Origin: Ferrimonas aestuarii
GTDB lineage: Bacteria; Pseudomonadota; Gammaproteobacteria; Enterobacterales; Shewanellaceae
Assembly: GCF_005116665.1 (NCBI RefSeq)
Contig: NZ_SWCJ01000005.1
Span: 229,076 to 293,075 of the forward strand
Direction: 5' to 3'
Length of the DNA stretch: 64,000 nucleotides
How positions within the stretch are numbered: the stretch's first letter is position 1; each line of letters begins with the position of its first letter. The translations under genes were made by a program, and so were the position numbers. Below the pieces are notes generated by a model, which did no database searches, was not told the origin of the DNA, and saw nothing but the letters and a program-made list of their open reading frames with translations. Below, piece by piece: positions 44,546-54,218 of the stretch.

Positions 44546-45937
44546 TCAGTAGTAGTAACGCAGACGCATCCAGCCATTGCTGTTTTCCTCTAGCTGGCCG
44601 AAAAACGTATGTTGCTGTTTGCCATCCATCCAGTTGACGCCAGCACTCAGTTGCCACTGATCACTGAGGCGGTAGCTGATGGAGGGCTTGAGGTAAAAAT
44701 CCTCGTCTGTGGGGGAGTAAAACCCGAAAAAGTTGAGGCTAAGGCGGTCTTGCAGGGCCAAATAGCCCAGTCTCAAGGTCAGTAATTGGCGGTTTTGATC
44801 ACTGGCGTATTCCGGGTGTGTCTGTGCATCGACATAGCGCTGATAGTGTCGAATGTGCTCTAAGTAGTACTGCAGTGACAGCGTTAATCCCGTACTGATC
44901 TCTTGCTGATAGCCGATCAATGCCAGCACCTTATCTTCAGGTACGTCGCCTTGTGGCGGTTCCTGGTTGTCGTTATCGAGGTTTGGGTAACAGACATTTT
45001 GGTTACAGGGGCTGTTGTCACCAAGGCTTTGATGATAGCTAAGTTCCATATTCACCAAACCGCGACCAACCGGTGAAAGGGCACTAATACCGTAAGCGTT
45101 TAATCGGCTGTGAACCGCTTCACCTTGGGGCGTGGTGGCTACCGGTTGTCCGGTGTAGCCCCAATAGCCGTACAGAGCCAACTCGACGCCCTGCCAGTCG
45201 CCGTAGAGCCGCAGCGCCCCAGCGTCGTCATTGGGTTCTTCAGCGCGATAGTTTGGCGCCACCAATTGGCCTTGGTTTGGGCTGAAGAAGTAAAATCGCT
45301 CGCCAATTAAGGCGTTGTCAGCTTCAAACTCCGGCATGTAGACCAGATCCAGATAGGCGCTTCCAAGGCGTTGATTCAGCTTGATGGCGTTTATTGGTGC
45401 CTTGAGGTATTCGTCGTCCTCTCCGGCAAAAAAGGCTTGCCAATCTTTGGGAAACAGGTCGTTAAGAAACAGGTAGTCACCGGTGCCCCAAGTCAGTACT
45501 TGTCGCCCCAATTTTAGAGCGGTGCTGCTGCTGATACTGCTGGTCACGACCAGCTCTCGAAACTCGCTAATGGCATCTTCCGTTACCCAGTCGTAACCAA
45601 GCTCGCCTCGAAAGCTGATGGTGGCCGACTCGCCGTCATAGCCGCCCTCAAGGCGCAGCCGACCCATGCCCAAGGTTGAGCTGCCTAAATGATCGTTTGA
45701 GAGCGATGGTTGAGATTGCAGGCGGCTGCCGCCGCCTAGCTCACCAAAGCCGGTGATTGTGCGCCAAGGGCTCGTTTGAGGCTCGGACCACTCTTGCTCC
45801 CACTGCTCCCAGTCGTCCTCGGGATTGGTCTGTGCCCAGCCGTCATTGGCCGTTTTATCAAGGCGGGGCGAGCTCTCAGCCATGGCGATACTGGGCAGGG
45901 TGAGGAGCACGAGCCCTAGGGGCAAAAAGGCGTTCAT
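44546..45937 (-). CDS. Outer-membrane beta-barrel protein of the RND/LolA-like operon
   Basis: A 463-residue protein with a signal peptide (cleavage after AMA), an acidic tryptophan-rich stretch (DDWEQWEQEW) and then amphipathic strands up to a C-terminal aromatic end (LRYYY). Segments such as GRQVLTWGTGDYLFLNDLFP resemble barrels of the DUF1302/alginate-porin type. A CNQNVC pair may make a surface-loop disulphide. It is the last gene of an operon with a LolA-like protein and an RND permease, and may be the outer-membrane part of that system. Cargo unknown. Confidence 0.78.
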   Translation of the reverse strand: MNAFLPLGLVLLTLPSIAMAESSPRLDKTANDGWAQTNPEDDWEQWEQEWSEPQTSPWRTITGFGELGGGSRLQSQPSLSNDHLGSSTLGMGRLRLEGGYDGESATISFRGELGYDWVTEDAISEFRELVVTSSISSSTALKLGRQVLTWGTGDYLFLNDLFPKDWQAFFAGEDDEYLKAPINAIKLNQRLGSAYLDLVYMPEFEADNALIGERFYFFSPNQGQLVAPNYRAEEPNDDAGALRLYGDWQGVELALYGYWGYTGQPVATTPQGEAVHSRLNAYGISALSPVGRGLVNMELSYHQSLGDNSPCNQNVCYPNLDNDNQEPPQGDVPEDKVLALIGYQQEISTGLTLSLQYYLEHIRHYQRYVDAQTHPEYASDQNRQLLTLRLGYLALQDRLSLNFFGFYSPTDEDFYLKPSISYRLSDQWQLSAGVNWMDGKQQHTFFGQLEENSNGWMRLRYYY

Positions 45938-45949
45938 TCAGTGGCAACC

Positions 45950-46729
45950 CTATTTGAGGAACTCGTTGGGCACCTGGCGCATAGACTGCTCGGTGAACAG
46001 GGTGTCCGGCAGCCCCAGGTTGTATTGCACACCGCGAAGCTCCATCAGGGTGTATCCGCCGGACTTAAGATCGCTGACTTTGGAGCGCACGACGGTGGGG
46101 TAGCCGTCGACTGTCTCGACTTTTACGGTTTCGACCTGGCGGTAGGCTTGGTCTTGGTCATTGAAGTAACGCACGATGCTGGGTAGCCAGCTTTGTTTGT
46201 CTATCCACACTTGATAGCGGCTGAATTCCACCTCGGCTGGGTGTTTTGGGGTTGCAGCAATCAGGTAGTGGCTGTCGGTCTCCTCAAGCAGTGTAAAGTT
46301 ATCCTCTTTGAGGCTGCGGCCCGAGACGTCCTCATAGAAGAAGTGACTGCCCACAAATGAGGTGCGCTTGTCGCCACTGCTGATCCGTTTGAGCAGATCC
46401 AGTCCGGGCAGGTAGAGCCAGCGGTCATCCAAGCTCTGCGGGTGTTTCTCTACCCGAAAGACGGTGCCTCGTACGTCGGAGGGACGAGAGAAGTGCACCA
46501 GCATCTGTTGATCCCCTCCTTGCTCTAAGGTGCGGCGGAGGATGGTGAATTGGCGGCTCTGCTTGCGTCCTTGGCCATCCACAATCAGCATTCGAGCTTG
46601 GCTGCGGCCATCTTGACCGGAGTAGAAAGAGGTCAGGTTGGCTTTGTCGACGATCTCATCGGCGGTGAGCGCCCAAGCCAAATTGCTGAGCAGTAACAGC
46701 GGCAGAGCGAGGGGGAATAGGGGTTTCAT
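45950..46729 (-). CDS. Outer membrane lipoprotein-sorting (LolA-like) protein
   Basis: A 259-residue periplasmic protein: signal peptide (cleavage after AWA), then a LolA/LolB-like half-barrel fold with TADEIVDKAN at the start and the RDVRG-like region (RPSDVRGTVFRVEKHP) and DRWLYLPGLDLLKRISSGDKRTSFVGSHFFYEDV. Proteins like this are often encoded beside MMPL-type RND permeases and may carry lipidic molecules across the periplasm. The start overlaps the RND stop (ATGA), which shows translational coupling. Confidence 0.85.
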   Translation of the reverse strand: MKPLFPLALPLLLLSNLAWALTADEIVDKANLTSFYSGQDGRSQARMLIVDGQGRKQSRQFTILRRTLEQGGDQQMLVHFSRPSDVRGTVFRVEKHPQSLDDRWLYLPGLDLLKRISSGDKRTSFVGSHFFYEDVSGRSLKEDNFTLLEETDSHYLIAATPKHPAEVEFSRYQVWIDKQSWLPSIVRYFNDQDQAYRQVETVKVETVDGYPTVVRSKVSDLKSGGYTLMELRGVQYNLGLPDTLFTEQSMRQVPNEFLK

Positions 46730-49272
46730 TTTGACTCTCCTTGCAGAGCCTCAGGGGCATTAATGCCGCTGGGGTGAATGACAGATCGAAGTAACCACAG
46801 GCTGGCGGGTAACAGCAGCAGGGTAGTAACAGCTGAGATCGCCATGATGCTGGCCAGCAGCACACCGACGGTGACGTAGGGCACCAGAGGGGAGAGCAGC
46901 AGTGGCGTGAATCCCAGTGCAATCACGATGGCGTTGCGACTGATGGCACGGGCTGGCTCCTCAAACATGGCGGAAAGGGCGAGTCGCACATCACCAAGTT
47001 GCTTGAGCTGCTCGCGAAATCGCTCTAGAAAATGGATGGCAAAATCCACCGATAGCCCCAGCGTCAGTGCGGACAGCACCGCAATGGGCATGTCGTAATC
47101 TTTGCCAAGCCAGCCAATTAATCCGTAGATCAGGCTGATGGTCAGAGTTAGGGGTAACATCGCCAACACGCCGTAGAGAGGCGAGCGGAACAGCAGCACC
47201 ATCATCACCAGTACCACCACAAAGGCGGAAATTAAGCTTTCGCCCATGCCACTGACCATCGCCTGTTGCCAAGCCACATTGATGTAGGCCTTTCCTGCCC
47301 AGTCGATGTCGATTCCTGCCGGCAGCGGGTGCTGAGTGAGGTAAGCGGAAACTTCGTCCATCACCTGACTCATATGCTGATTGTCGCCGGAGGTGAGCTG
47401 CAGCCAGATAAGTCCATGGCGGTAGTCAGAGGTAACAAAGTGCCAGAGATCCTGTGGCCGATGGCTAGACTGATATTGCAGTAAGGCTTGGGCGACGCCT
47501 TGAGCGCTGGTGGGCAGGGCGAGATCGTCATCTGTACCACTATGCAGGTCCCGATTGACGGTTTTGGTGACGTCCACCAAGCTGTTGCTCTTGCCCACTA
47601 GACCGGTTCGATCCAGATGTTGCTGCAGCGCCTCCATCCAGCTCAGCAGTGCTGGCGACAGAAAACGGCGCTGGCGTTCGGCGAACGTTTCCCATTGCGC
47701 TATCAGGGGTAATAGCGCGTCAGAGCCACTATCAAAACTGGCGTCTTCTAGCGTCATGAGCAAACGGTCTAACGCTTCGTTGTCCCCTTGAGCGGCGAGC
47801 ATAACGGTGGCACTAAGTGGCGCTTTTAGCTGTTTGATGGTCGCTTGGGTTAGCTCATGAGGAGCTGAGCTGGGTATGCTGGTCAACACCAGATACCCAT
47901 CGTAGGTGCCAGCAAAGTGATGATTGAGGGCGCTGTCGGCGATTCTTAGTGGGTGATCCGATTTAAACCAGCGAATGGGGTTATCGTTAACGCGGATCTG
48001 GCTTATTCCCCACCAGCTAAGACCGAGGAGCAGCGCACTGACGATGGCGATGCCCTTACTGCGGTGCACGGTTTGCGTTGACAGCCAGCCAAGAGCACCG
48101 GCAAGCTGAGAAGGCCGGCGCTTAAGGCGGCTTTGCATTGCGCTAAGGGCGCTGGGTGACATCCTAACCAAATAGGCCGGCAGGATCAGTAGGGTGAGGA
48201 GCAGAGCCAACAGAATGCCGCCGCCAACAAAGGCGCCAAACACTTGAACCGGCGGGATTGGGGTTAGCATCAGTGAAACAAAACCCACCGCCGAGGTGAT
48301 GGAGGTAAACAGCATCGGGGTGAATAGATCATTAACCACCTTGGTGATGACGGTTTTCACCTTGTCACCTGGTTGGTAGTTGTCTGCAAACTCGCTCATG
48401 ATGTGAATGGAGTCCACCACGGCGATGGGCATCAAAAAGATGGCGATCATCGATGACATGATGTGGACGGTGTACCCCAAGCCAATGAGGGTGCCCATGG
48501 TGATGATTACCGTTGCCATTGCCACCAGCATCGGGGCGATGACCAGCGGGATGGAGCGGAAGAAGTACCACATCAACAGAAATATCATCAGACCGGCCAG
48601 AGGGGCGGCCACCGCCATCTGCACAAACATCTCGTGGCCAAATTGATTTTCAGCCACCGGCAATCCGGTAAGGTGGTAATCATCCTGAGGCTGTTGATCG
48701 GCGATGATGGCCCGAATCTGCTGAGCCACCTCGAAACTTAGCGATTTGTCTTTCAGTGGCACATAGATGGCTGCGGCTTTTCCGTCGGCAGAGACCAGAG
48801 TGTTATTGAGTAGGGGCAGGCGCTGCAATGCACGGCGTATCTGGTCACTGCCTGCTTGATCTGTGGGGGCGCTACGCATCATGTAGTCAAAGTGAATGGT
48901 TCCCGCCCCCTGTTGACTGATGTTGTCGACTGTGGAAAGCGCCATGAGATCGGCCGCCACCACACCGTCTAGAGTCAAAATCTGCCGAGTGATGGCGTCC
49001 ATTTGAGCCAGAGACACCGGATTGAATACCCCATTTTCCGATTCATTGATGGCGCCAATGACGATGGAGTCATAGAGGGCGAAGCGGGCTTTAGTCATGG
49101 CGTCAAACACCCGAACTGGGTGAGAGGCGGGCAGCATGTTTTCTGGATCCGTATCGATCGTCAGTTTGGGGATTTGGCTGGCGGCAATCAGAGTCAGCGC
49201 GATGATCAGTAGATACACGCGTCTGGGATAGGTGGTGGCGACATGGCTTAACCAGGCTTTGACTTGATTCAT
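46726..49272 (-). CDS. RND-superfamily (MMPL-type) exporter
   Basis: An 848-residue permease with the two-fold layout of RND proteins: TM1 near 15-32, a large periplasmic loop, five helices (about 220-370), TM7 near 405, a second loop, and five more helices (about 680-830). The DxDxxIHxxxE-like segments are visible as VDSIHIMSEF and VDFAIHFLERF. This class, without an adaptor protein, moves lipids or hydrophobic compounds. It is first in an operon with a LolA-like protein and a beta-barrel. Two ATTAG-N6-CTAAT palindromes lie directly upstream. Confidence 0.88.
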   Translation of the reverse strand: MNQVKAWLSHVATTYPRRVYLLIIALTLIAASQIPKLTIDTDPENMLPASHPVRVFDAMTKARFALYDSIVIGAINESENGVFNPVSLAQMDAITRQILTLDGVVAADLMALSTVDNISQQGAGTIHFDYMMRSAPTDQAGSDQIRRALQRLPLLNNTLVSADGKAAAIYVPLKDKSLSFEVAQQIRAIIADQQPQDDYHLTGLPVAENQFGHEMFVQMAVAAPLAGLMIFLLMWYFFRSIPLVIAPMLVAMATVIITMGTLIGLGYTVHIMSSMIAIFLMPIAVVDSIHIMSEFADNYQPGDKVKTVITKVVNDLFTPMLFTSITSAVGFVSLMLTPIPPVQVFGAFVGGGILLALLLTLLILPAYLVRMSPSALSAMQSRLKRRPSQLAGALGWLSTQTVHRSKGIAIVSALLLGLSWWGISQIRVNDNPIRWFKSDHPLRIADSALNHHFAGTYDGYLVLTSIPSSAPHELTQATIKQLKAPLSATVMLAAQGDNEALDRLLMTLEDASFDSGSDALLPLIAQWETFAERQRRFLSPALLSWMEALQQHLDRTGLVGKSNSLVDVTKTVNRDLHSGTDDDLALPTSAQGVAQALLQYQSSHRPQDLWHFVTSDYRHGLIWLQLTSGDNQHMSQVMDEVSAYLTQHPLPAGIDIDWAGKAYINVAWQQAMVSGMGESLISAFVVVLVMMVLLFRSPLYGVLAMLPLTLTISLIYGLIGWLGKDYDMPIAVLSALTLGLSVDFAIHFLERFREQLKQLGDVRLALSAMFEEPARAISRNAIVIALGFTPLLLSPLVPYVTVGVLLASIMAISAVTTLLLLPASLWLLRSVIHPSGINAPEALQGESK

Positions 49273-49280
49273 CTGCTCAC

Positions 49281-49329
49281 ATTAGAAGTTCCTAATTAAT
49301 GAGGTGATAATAAATTAGCAAAATCTAAT
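49281..49329. promoter_or_regulatory. Two tandem ATTAG-N6-CTAAT palindromes before the RND operon
   Basis: Exact copies at 49281-49296 and 49314-49329, start to start 33 bases, about three helical turns, which would put bound dimers on the same DNA face. The first is 8 bases from the RND start codon. The same pattern occurs at 834-849 and 5237-5252. Confidence 0.7.
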
Positions 49330-49345
49330 ATGCAAGCTATGAAAA

Positions 49346-49372
49346 AGGCGAGAGTAAAATCTCGCCTTGTGT
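49346..49372 (-). terminator. Terminator after the first FadL gene
   Basis: Minus strand: AAGGCGAGA, loop, TCTCGCCTT followed by TTT, 20 bases after the FadL stop and just before the RND promoter. Confidence 0.8.
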
Positions 49373-49392
49373 CATTGCCCGTTTAGCTCGCC

Positions 49393-50628
49393 TTAGAAGC
49401 GGTAGCTGTACTGAACTGACATGTAGGTAGCACCTGAGGTGGTGTGAGCGGTTAGGTTATTCCCCAGCAAGCTATTCTCAACCACTTCCGTGGTCTCGCC
49501 CTCTACTATGGCCACACCTAGGTCAATGGTGGACTTTGGTGACAGGTTGTAACCCACGCCGAAGGTGTACCATGCGCGATCTGAGTCAGGAATCGAAACC
49601 GATGGGTAATCGTTGACTACGCCCTGATCGTGGGCGTAACCGGCGCGTAAGGTCCACTTTTCATTGATGGTGTAGGTACCGCCGATGGATAGGAACCAAG
49701 AATCTTCCCAGTTGTATACTTTAAGGGCGGTGCGGTCTGAGTCGTTATTGTAGACGTCGATCTGATCGAAGTTGCTCCACTGGGTCCACTGGGCGGTGTA
49801 ATGGATGGCAAATTTGTTGTTTAGCTGATGGAAGCCGGCGATCTGGAAGATGTCGGCTAATGGCAGCTCCAGATTGTCAAAGTTGGTTCCAGCCATGGCA
49901 ACGTCGCCGTCGGCTTCTACGTCAGGGCTAAAACGATAGGAAGCGCCAATGCGGTGGTTGTCGTTGAATTCGTAGGTGGCAGACACGATGCCGCCAAAGC
50001 CTACCCCAGATGCATCGACGTCAACGATGGAAACAGGCAACGCCTGAGCATCACGGGCGATCTTGCCTCCGCCGGTGATGACGTCCAAACCGGCGCCCAA
50101 GCTGAGGTGCTCGTTTACGCGCATGGAGACCGAGGCGTTGATGTTGATGGTGGTGACTTCGGTGTTGCCAAGCAGATCCGCCGCAGCGTCTGAGCCGCGC
50201 TTCAGATCGGTCATGTCGGTACCGGTTCCGAAGTTAGAGAATACCGCGACACCCCAAGCCCAAGTGTCATTTACCGGGTGAATGTAGAATGCGTTAGGGA
50301 TGATCTTGTCATCGGCTGCGTCACTGAGGTGGCCAAGGTTGGCATCACCGATGTCATTAGGTAGCCCAGAATCAAAGTAGGCATCTTCCACTTCCACGGT
50401 GGTAGCGGCATAGGTAATACCCAGTGATAGGGCGGAGCTGTCAAACAGTGCCATGGCGGAGGGGTTACGAGCTAGAACAGAGGCGTTATCGGCAATGACG
50501 GCGTCACCGGCCATTGCACGACCGATACCGGTTGCCGATTGGCTGTTTAACTGAAAGCCGGCAGCGAAGGCTTGGGTGCTGGCTAGGGTCATCGCAGTGG
50601 CGAGAATCGTCTTGTTAAATGTTCTCAT
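49393..50628 (-). CDS. FadL-family outer-membrane transporter (paralog 1)
   Basis: A 411-residue barrel protein. After a signal peptide (cleavage after AFA) comes AGFQLNSQSATGIGRAMAGDA and then LARNPSAMALFD, the N-terminal hatch with the NPA-like motif of FadL, which takes up long-chain fatty acids or other hydrophobic compounds. It ends in a barrel-closing YRF. The ATG at 50628 starts the signal peptide; a longer frame is rejected. A second FadL paralog lies upstream. Confidence 0.9.
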   Translation of the reverse strand: MRTFNKTILATAMTLASTQAFAAGFQLNSQSATGIGRAMAGDAVIADNASVLARNPSAMALFDSSALSLGITYAATTVEVEDAYFDSGLPNDIGDANLGHLSDAADDKIIPNAFYIHPVNDTWAWGVAVFSNFGTGTDMTDLKRGSDAAADLLGNTEVTTININASVSMRVNEHLSLGAGLDVITGGGKIARDAQALPVSIVDVDASGVGFGGIVSATYEFNDNHRIGASYRFSPDVEADGDVAMAGTNFDNLELPLADIFQIAGFHQLNNKFAIHYTAQWTQWSNFDQIDVYNNDSDRTALKVYNWEDSWFLSIGGTYTINEKWTLRAGYAHDQGVVNDYPSVSIPDSDRAWYTFGVGYNLSPKSTIDLGVAIVEGETTEVVENSLLGNNLTAHTTSGATYMSVQYSYRF

Positions 50629-51070
50629 TGAATACTCTTTTATTGTTCTTGGGCTTTTGAGTGCGCCCAAATTCGCGTCATCATCTACGCGGTTGTGGCG
50701 CGTTATGGTTATCCCCTGGGTACCGTTGGGTTACCGAGAGCTAACCTTGTTTATTGATGCCATTTTACTGAGCTGAAATGAGGGTAACTGCTCCGACCAG
50801 GGTTAAATTGGTGGAGATATTGCGCTTAAAATTCACGATTGTGATTATATGTTTTAGCGTTTGATTGATTGTGAATGACTTGTTTGGGAAAGCTCGGATT
50901 TTAGAGCAGCTAATCTAAGCGTTGCAGTCACTGGGCAGTGTAACTAAGCGGGAAGTTAGGGCGGTTGTTGCGAGCGAAAAGAGGGACACACTAAGAGGGC
51001 GTTAGATGAACAAAAACAGCCCAGCGATTTGCTGGGCTGTTGGGTGGAGAACCGATCGCAATCTATAACT
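50629..51070. other. Intergenic stretch between FadL paralogs, 442 bases
   Basis: Contains the promoter region of paralog 1, with a weak inverted repeat GGTTA-N8-TAACC (50729-50746), and the terminator of paralog 2. No gene was found. Confidence 0.45.
51011..51041 (-). terminator. Terminator after the second FadL gene
   Basis: Minus strand: AACAGCCCAGC, 5-base loop, GCTGGGCTGTT followed by TTTT. 30 bases after the stop. Confidence 0.88.
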
Positions 51071-52429
51071 TTAGAAAGCGTAGTTAAACTGGGCACCGAT
51101 CAGGATGGCATTCCCTTCTGAGTTGAGTACGAAGCCATCTTCATTCACTGTTACCTCTTCACCATCGATGAAGGAGAAGGCCAGATCGATGTCGGCACTG
51201 TCACTCAGGCGGTAGTTGGCACCAAAGCTGTACCAAATACGGTCTGAATCAGGGATGGAGATTGAACGGTGAGTCTCAGGCACTGGAGTCTCATCATAAG
51301 CGATACCCGCGCGCAGAGTTACCTCTGGGCTTACCAAGTAGGTGGCACCTAGGCCAAAGCGCCATGCGTCTTCAAAGTTTTCGTGCTTCAATAGCACGGT
51401 ATCGCCAGAATTGATGGTACAGCCACGAGGATCCAAGCCGCAGATGCCGCCGCTGAAGGTCACATCTTCGCTGGCAACACCTCGGATCTCTTCAAATGCG
51501 CTCCAGCCAGACCACATTACCGTGGTGTGCAGTACCAATTGGTCGTTCAGTTTGTGGTAACCGGAGAACTCAATCAGATCAGGCAGTTCAACGTCTAGAG
51601 TACCGGAAACACTGTTGCCACCAGTGCCTTTGGTGTACTCGTCCAATTGCAGGCCCTGAGGCAGGCCGTTGGAGTATTTGCCCTCAAGCTCAACGGTGGT
51701 TTGAGATTTGTAGGTCAGAGCCAAACGGTGGTTGTCGTTCAGTTCATACAGTACGCCGACGTTAAAGCCATAGCCCCAACCATCGCCACTCATGTTGGCC
51801 AGATCACTGCTTGGCTCTAGGGTATTGAGACCCGGAGGTAACTGGCTGTTCAACGGTGTCGCCAGCGCACCTAGGTTACGGATAAGTTCGGCATCGCCAT
51901 AAACCGCGTTAAAGCCGGCACCGACGCTCCAGTGGGCGTTCAGGCGGTAAGAGACGCTGGCATTCAGGTTCATGGTCAGAATTTCAGTTTTACCGCCAAT
52001 TGAACCGGCATCGTAGGCTTCGCCAAAGTCGGTACCCAGGCCAAAGTTAGAGTAGGCGGCAACACCCACGGCCACTTTGTCATTCAGTGGGTGAATGAGG
52101 TAGGCGGCTGGCACGAAAGCTTCTGGAGCGGCACCGTCAATGTTCAGGCCGCTTGGATCCGTTGGGTTAAGCGGGTTGGTAACCCCTTGCATGTCCACGC
52201 CTGGATCGATGTAGGTGCCCACCAAGGACAGACTGGTCTTATCAAATAGCGCCATCGCGGCTGGGTTGCGTGCCAGTACGGCGGCATCATCAGCGGTAGC
52301 ACCTTCACCGGCGAAGGCGCGGCCAAGGCCGGATACTGAGGTTTCGTTTAGCAGGAATCCAGCTGCAGACACGTTACCTGCCAACGTCATCAACGCGGTT
52401 GCAAGAATCGTCTTGTTAAAGTTTTTCAT
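51071..52429 (-). CDS. FadL-family outer-membrane transporter (paralog 2)
   Basis: A 452-residue barrel with signal peptide (cleavage after VSA), hatch AGFLLNETSVSGLGRAFAGEG and LARNPAAMALFD (NPA motif intact), and a final NYAF strand. It is longer than paralog 1, with extra loops, one holding a CGLDPRGC pair probably disulphide-linked at the surface. The N-terminal signal regions of the two proteins are nearly the same, indicating duplication. ATG at 52429 follows GTGAGAG. Confidence 0.9.
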   Translation of the reverse strand: MKNFNKTILATALMTLAGNVSAAGFLLNETSVSGLGRAFAGEGATADDAAVLARNPAAMALFDKTSLSLVGTYIDPGVDMQGVTNPLNPTDPSGLNIDGAAPEAFVPAAYLIHPLNDKVAVGVAAYSNFGLGTDFGEAYDAGSIGGKTEILTMNLNASVSYRLNAHWSVGAGFNAVYGDAELIRNLGALATPLNSQLPPGLNTLEPSSDLANMSGDGWGYGFNVGVLYELNDNHRLALTYKSQTTVELEGKYSNGLPQGLQLDEYTKGTGGNSVSGTLDVELPDLIEFSGYHKLNDQLVLHTTVMWSGWSAFEEIRGVASEDVTFSGGICGLDPRGCTINSGDTVLLKHENFEDAWRFGLGATYLVSPEVTLRAGIAYDETPVPETHRSISIPDSDRIWYSFGANYRLSDSADIDLAFSFIDGEEVTVNEDGFVLNSEGNAILIGAQFNYAF

Positions 52430-52778
52430 AGCTCTCACTTGGTATGGCTTTTTATTTTTTTGGATTGAGGGAAGTTTCTATGTCCAGCTCACCAAACTGG
52501 CGAACGATTAGAAAATTCTGCCGTCATCCATGATTTGAACTTAGTTCTAAAATGTACGAATCGTGTGCAATTTTGAGGCTAAGTTCGGCAAATGTGGGCA
52601 CAAAGTGCCATCAAATTATGCCAAAGTGAAGCACTATTTAAATCTGTGTCTGGAATGTAAAAAATCGAGTTTTTTTAGAGTTTTGACTCGGGAATGGGGC
52701 TTTGCCGACAATATTCGTTTCTTTGGGCGTATTTTTAGAGAATTGTGCGGGAGTGAGTACTCCCGCACAGGGGAAGAA
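52430..52778. other. Intergenic stretch, 349 bases
   Basis: Promoter region of FadL paralog 2 and downstream region of putP. A short palindrome GAACTTAGTTC lies near 52538-52548. The hairpin TGTGCGGGAG-N6-CTCCCGCACA (52744-52769) follows the putP stop. A 90-codon plus-strand frame runs across the hairpin into putP and is rejected. Confidence 0.45.
52744..52769 (-). terminator. Hairpin downstream of putP
   Basis: A perfect 10-bp stem with a 6-base loop, 10 bases after the putP stop; the following minus-strand sequence is only moderately T-rich. Confidence 0.65.
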
Positions 52779-54218
52779 TTAGAGCTGCTGCTCAAACTCA
52801 GCGTGTTGCTGTTGAGAGTTGTTATCGGCAGGTAAAAACTTGCTGACTACTATTCCAGCGATGCTTGCAAACAGGAAGCCAGGCAGGATTTCGTAAAGGT
52901 CGAAAATTCCACCATTTATCTGTTTCCAGATCACCACGGTAGTCGCACCAACCAGGATGGTAGCAATGGCACCGAACCGGCTATATCCACGCCAATAAAG
53001 CGCCAGCAAAATCACCGGACCAAATGAGGCGCCAAAACCTGCCCAGGCGTAGCTAACTAATTCGAGTACGGTGCTTTCAGGATTCAGAGCGATGATGGTG
53101 GCGATTACGGCCACACTCAATACCGTTAGGCGGCCAACCATTACCTTTTCACGCTCGCTGGCGTTGGGGCGCAGCCACTTTTTATAAAAGTCTTCCGTTA
53201 CCACCGATGAACACACCAGTAGCTGAGAGTCGATGGTACTCATGATGGCGGACAAGATGGCGGCGATCAGAATGCCGGCCATCCACGGGTTGAACAGCAC
53301 CCGAGACAGCTCTAGGAACACGGTTTCTGAGTTTGCCAGCGGTTCGCCGTGGAAGTAGACCGCACCAGCCAGACCGGTTGCTAAGGCACCGATCAACGAA
53401 AGCACCATCCAGCTCATGGCGATGCGGCGAGAAAGCGGCAGGTCTTTCACATCGCCGATGGCCATAAAGCGACTGAGGATGTGAGGTTGCCCGAAGTAGC
53501 CCAAGCCCCAAGCCAGCAGAGACAGCATGCCGATGGTGGTGGTGTTATCAGATACCAACTGAGTCATGTTGCTTGGCAGGTTATCCAGCACATGGGCATC
53601 ACTGGTGAATACCACGGTTGGTACGAGTAGAAGGGCGAACAGCATCATCAGCCCTTGCAGAAAATCGGTCCAGCTTACGGCAAAGAAGCCGCCAACAAAG
53701 GTGTAGGAGACGATGATGGCGCTGCCAATCATCAACGCGGTGGTGTAATCAAGGCCGAATACCTGTTCAAACAAGATGGCGCCGCCAACCATCCCTGAGG
53801 AGGTGTAAAACACGAAGAATAGTAGGGTGATGGACGCGGCCACTAAGCGCAATGCGCCTTTGTCGTGAAAGCGTTTTTCCAAGAAGTCCGGCATGGTTAA
53901 CGCGTCGTCGGTGAACTGAGTGTAGATTCGCAGACGTTTGGCGACGATGAGCCAGTTCAGCCAGGCGCCAAACAGCAGACCGATGCCGATCCACATCTCC
54001 CCCAAACCGGAGAGATATACTGAGCCGGGTAGGCCAAGCAGTAACCATCCAGACATGTCGGATGCGCCCACACTGAGTGCCGTGACCGCGGGGCCCATTT
54101 TTCGGCCGCCAAGAATGTAATCACTGGAGGTGGTGGTGGCTTTGTAGGCAAAGGTGCCAATTACAAGCAAAAGGATGAGGTAACCAAAGAAGGTTATCAA
54201 AGCTGGGGTTGAAATCAT
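52779..54218 (-). CDS. putP: Sodium/proline symporter
   Basis: A 479-residue SSS-family carrier with about 13 membrane helices. Family stretches seen are SDYILGGRKMGPAVTALSVGASDMSGWLLLGLPG, LLAWGLGYFGQPHILSRFMA and AAILSAIMSTIDSQLLVCSS, which match PutP closely, including the Na+-site serine/threonine region. It takes up L-proline with Na+. No putA is beside it. The ribosome-binding site is weak. Confidence 0.92.
   Translation of the reverse strand: MISTPALITFFGYLILLLVIGTFAYKATTTSSDYILGGRKMGPAVTALSVGASDMSGWLLLGLPGSVYLSGLGEMWIGIGLLFGAWLNWLIVAKRLRIYTQFTDDALTMPDFLEKRFHDKGALRLVAASITLLFFVFYTSSGMVGGAILFEQVFGLDYTTALMIGSAIIVSYTFVGGFFAVSWTDFLQGLMMLFALLLVPTVVFTSDAHVLDNLPSNMTQLVSDNTTTIGMLSLLAWGLGYFGQPHILSRFMAIGDVKDLPLSRRIAMSWMVLSLIGALATGLAGAVYFHGEPLANSETVFLELSRVLFNPWMAGILIAAILSAIMSTIDSQLLVCSSVVTEDFYKKWLRPNASEREKVMVGRLTVLSVAVIATIIALNPESTVLELVSYAWAGFGASFGPVILLALYWRGYSRFGAIATILVGATTVVIWKQINGGIFDLYEILPGFLFASIAGIVVSKFLPADNNSQQQHAEFEQQL

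Noticed and set aside
52563..52835. 90-codon plus-strand frame with several Cys pairs
   Set aside because: It overlaps the putP hairpin and the 3' end of putP, has no ribosome-binding site, and the Cys spacing fits no known zinc motif.
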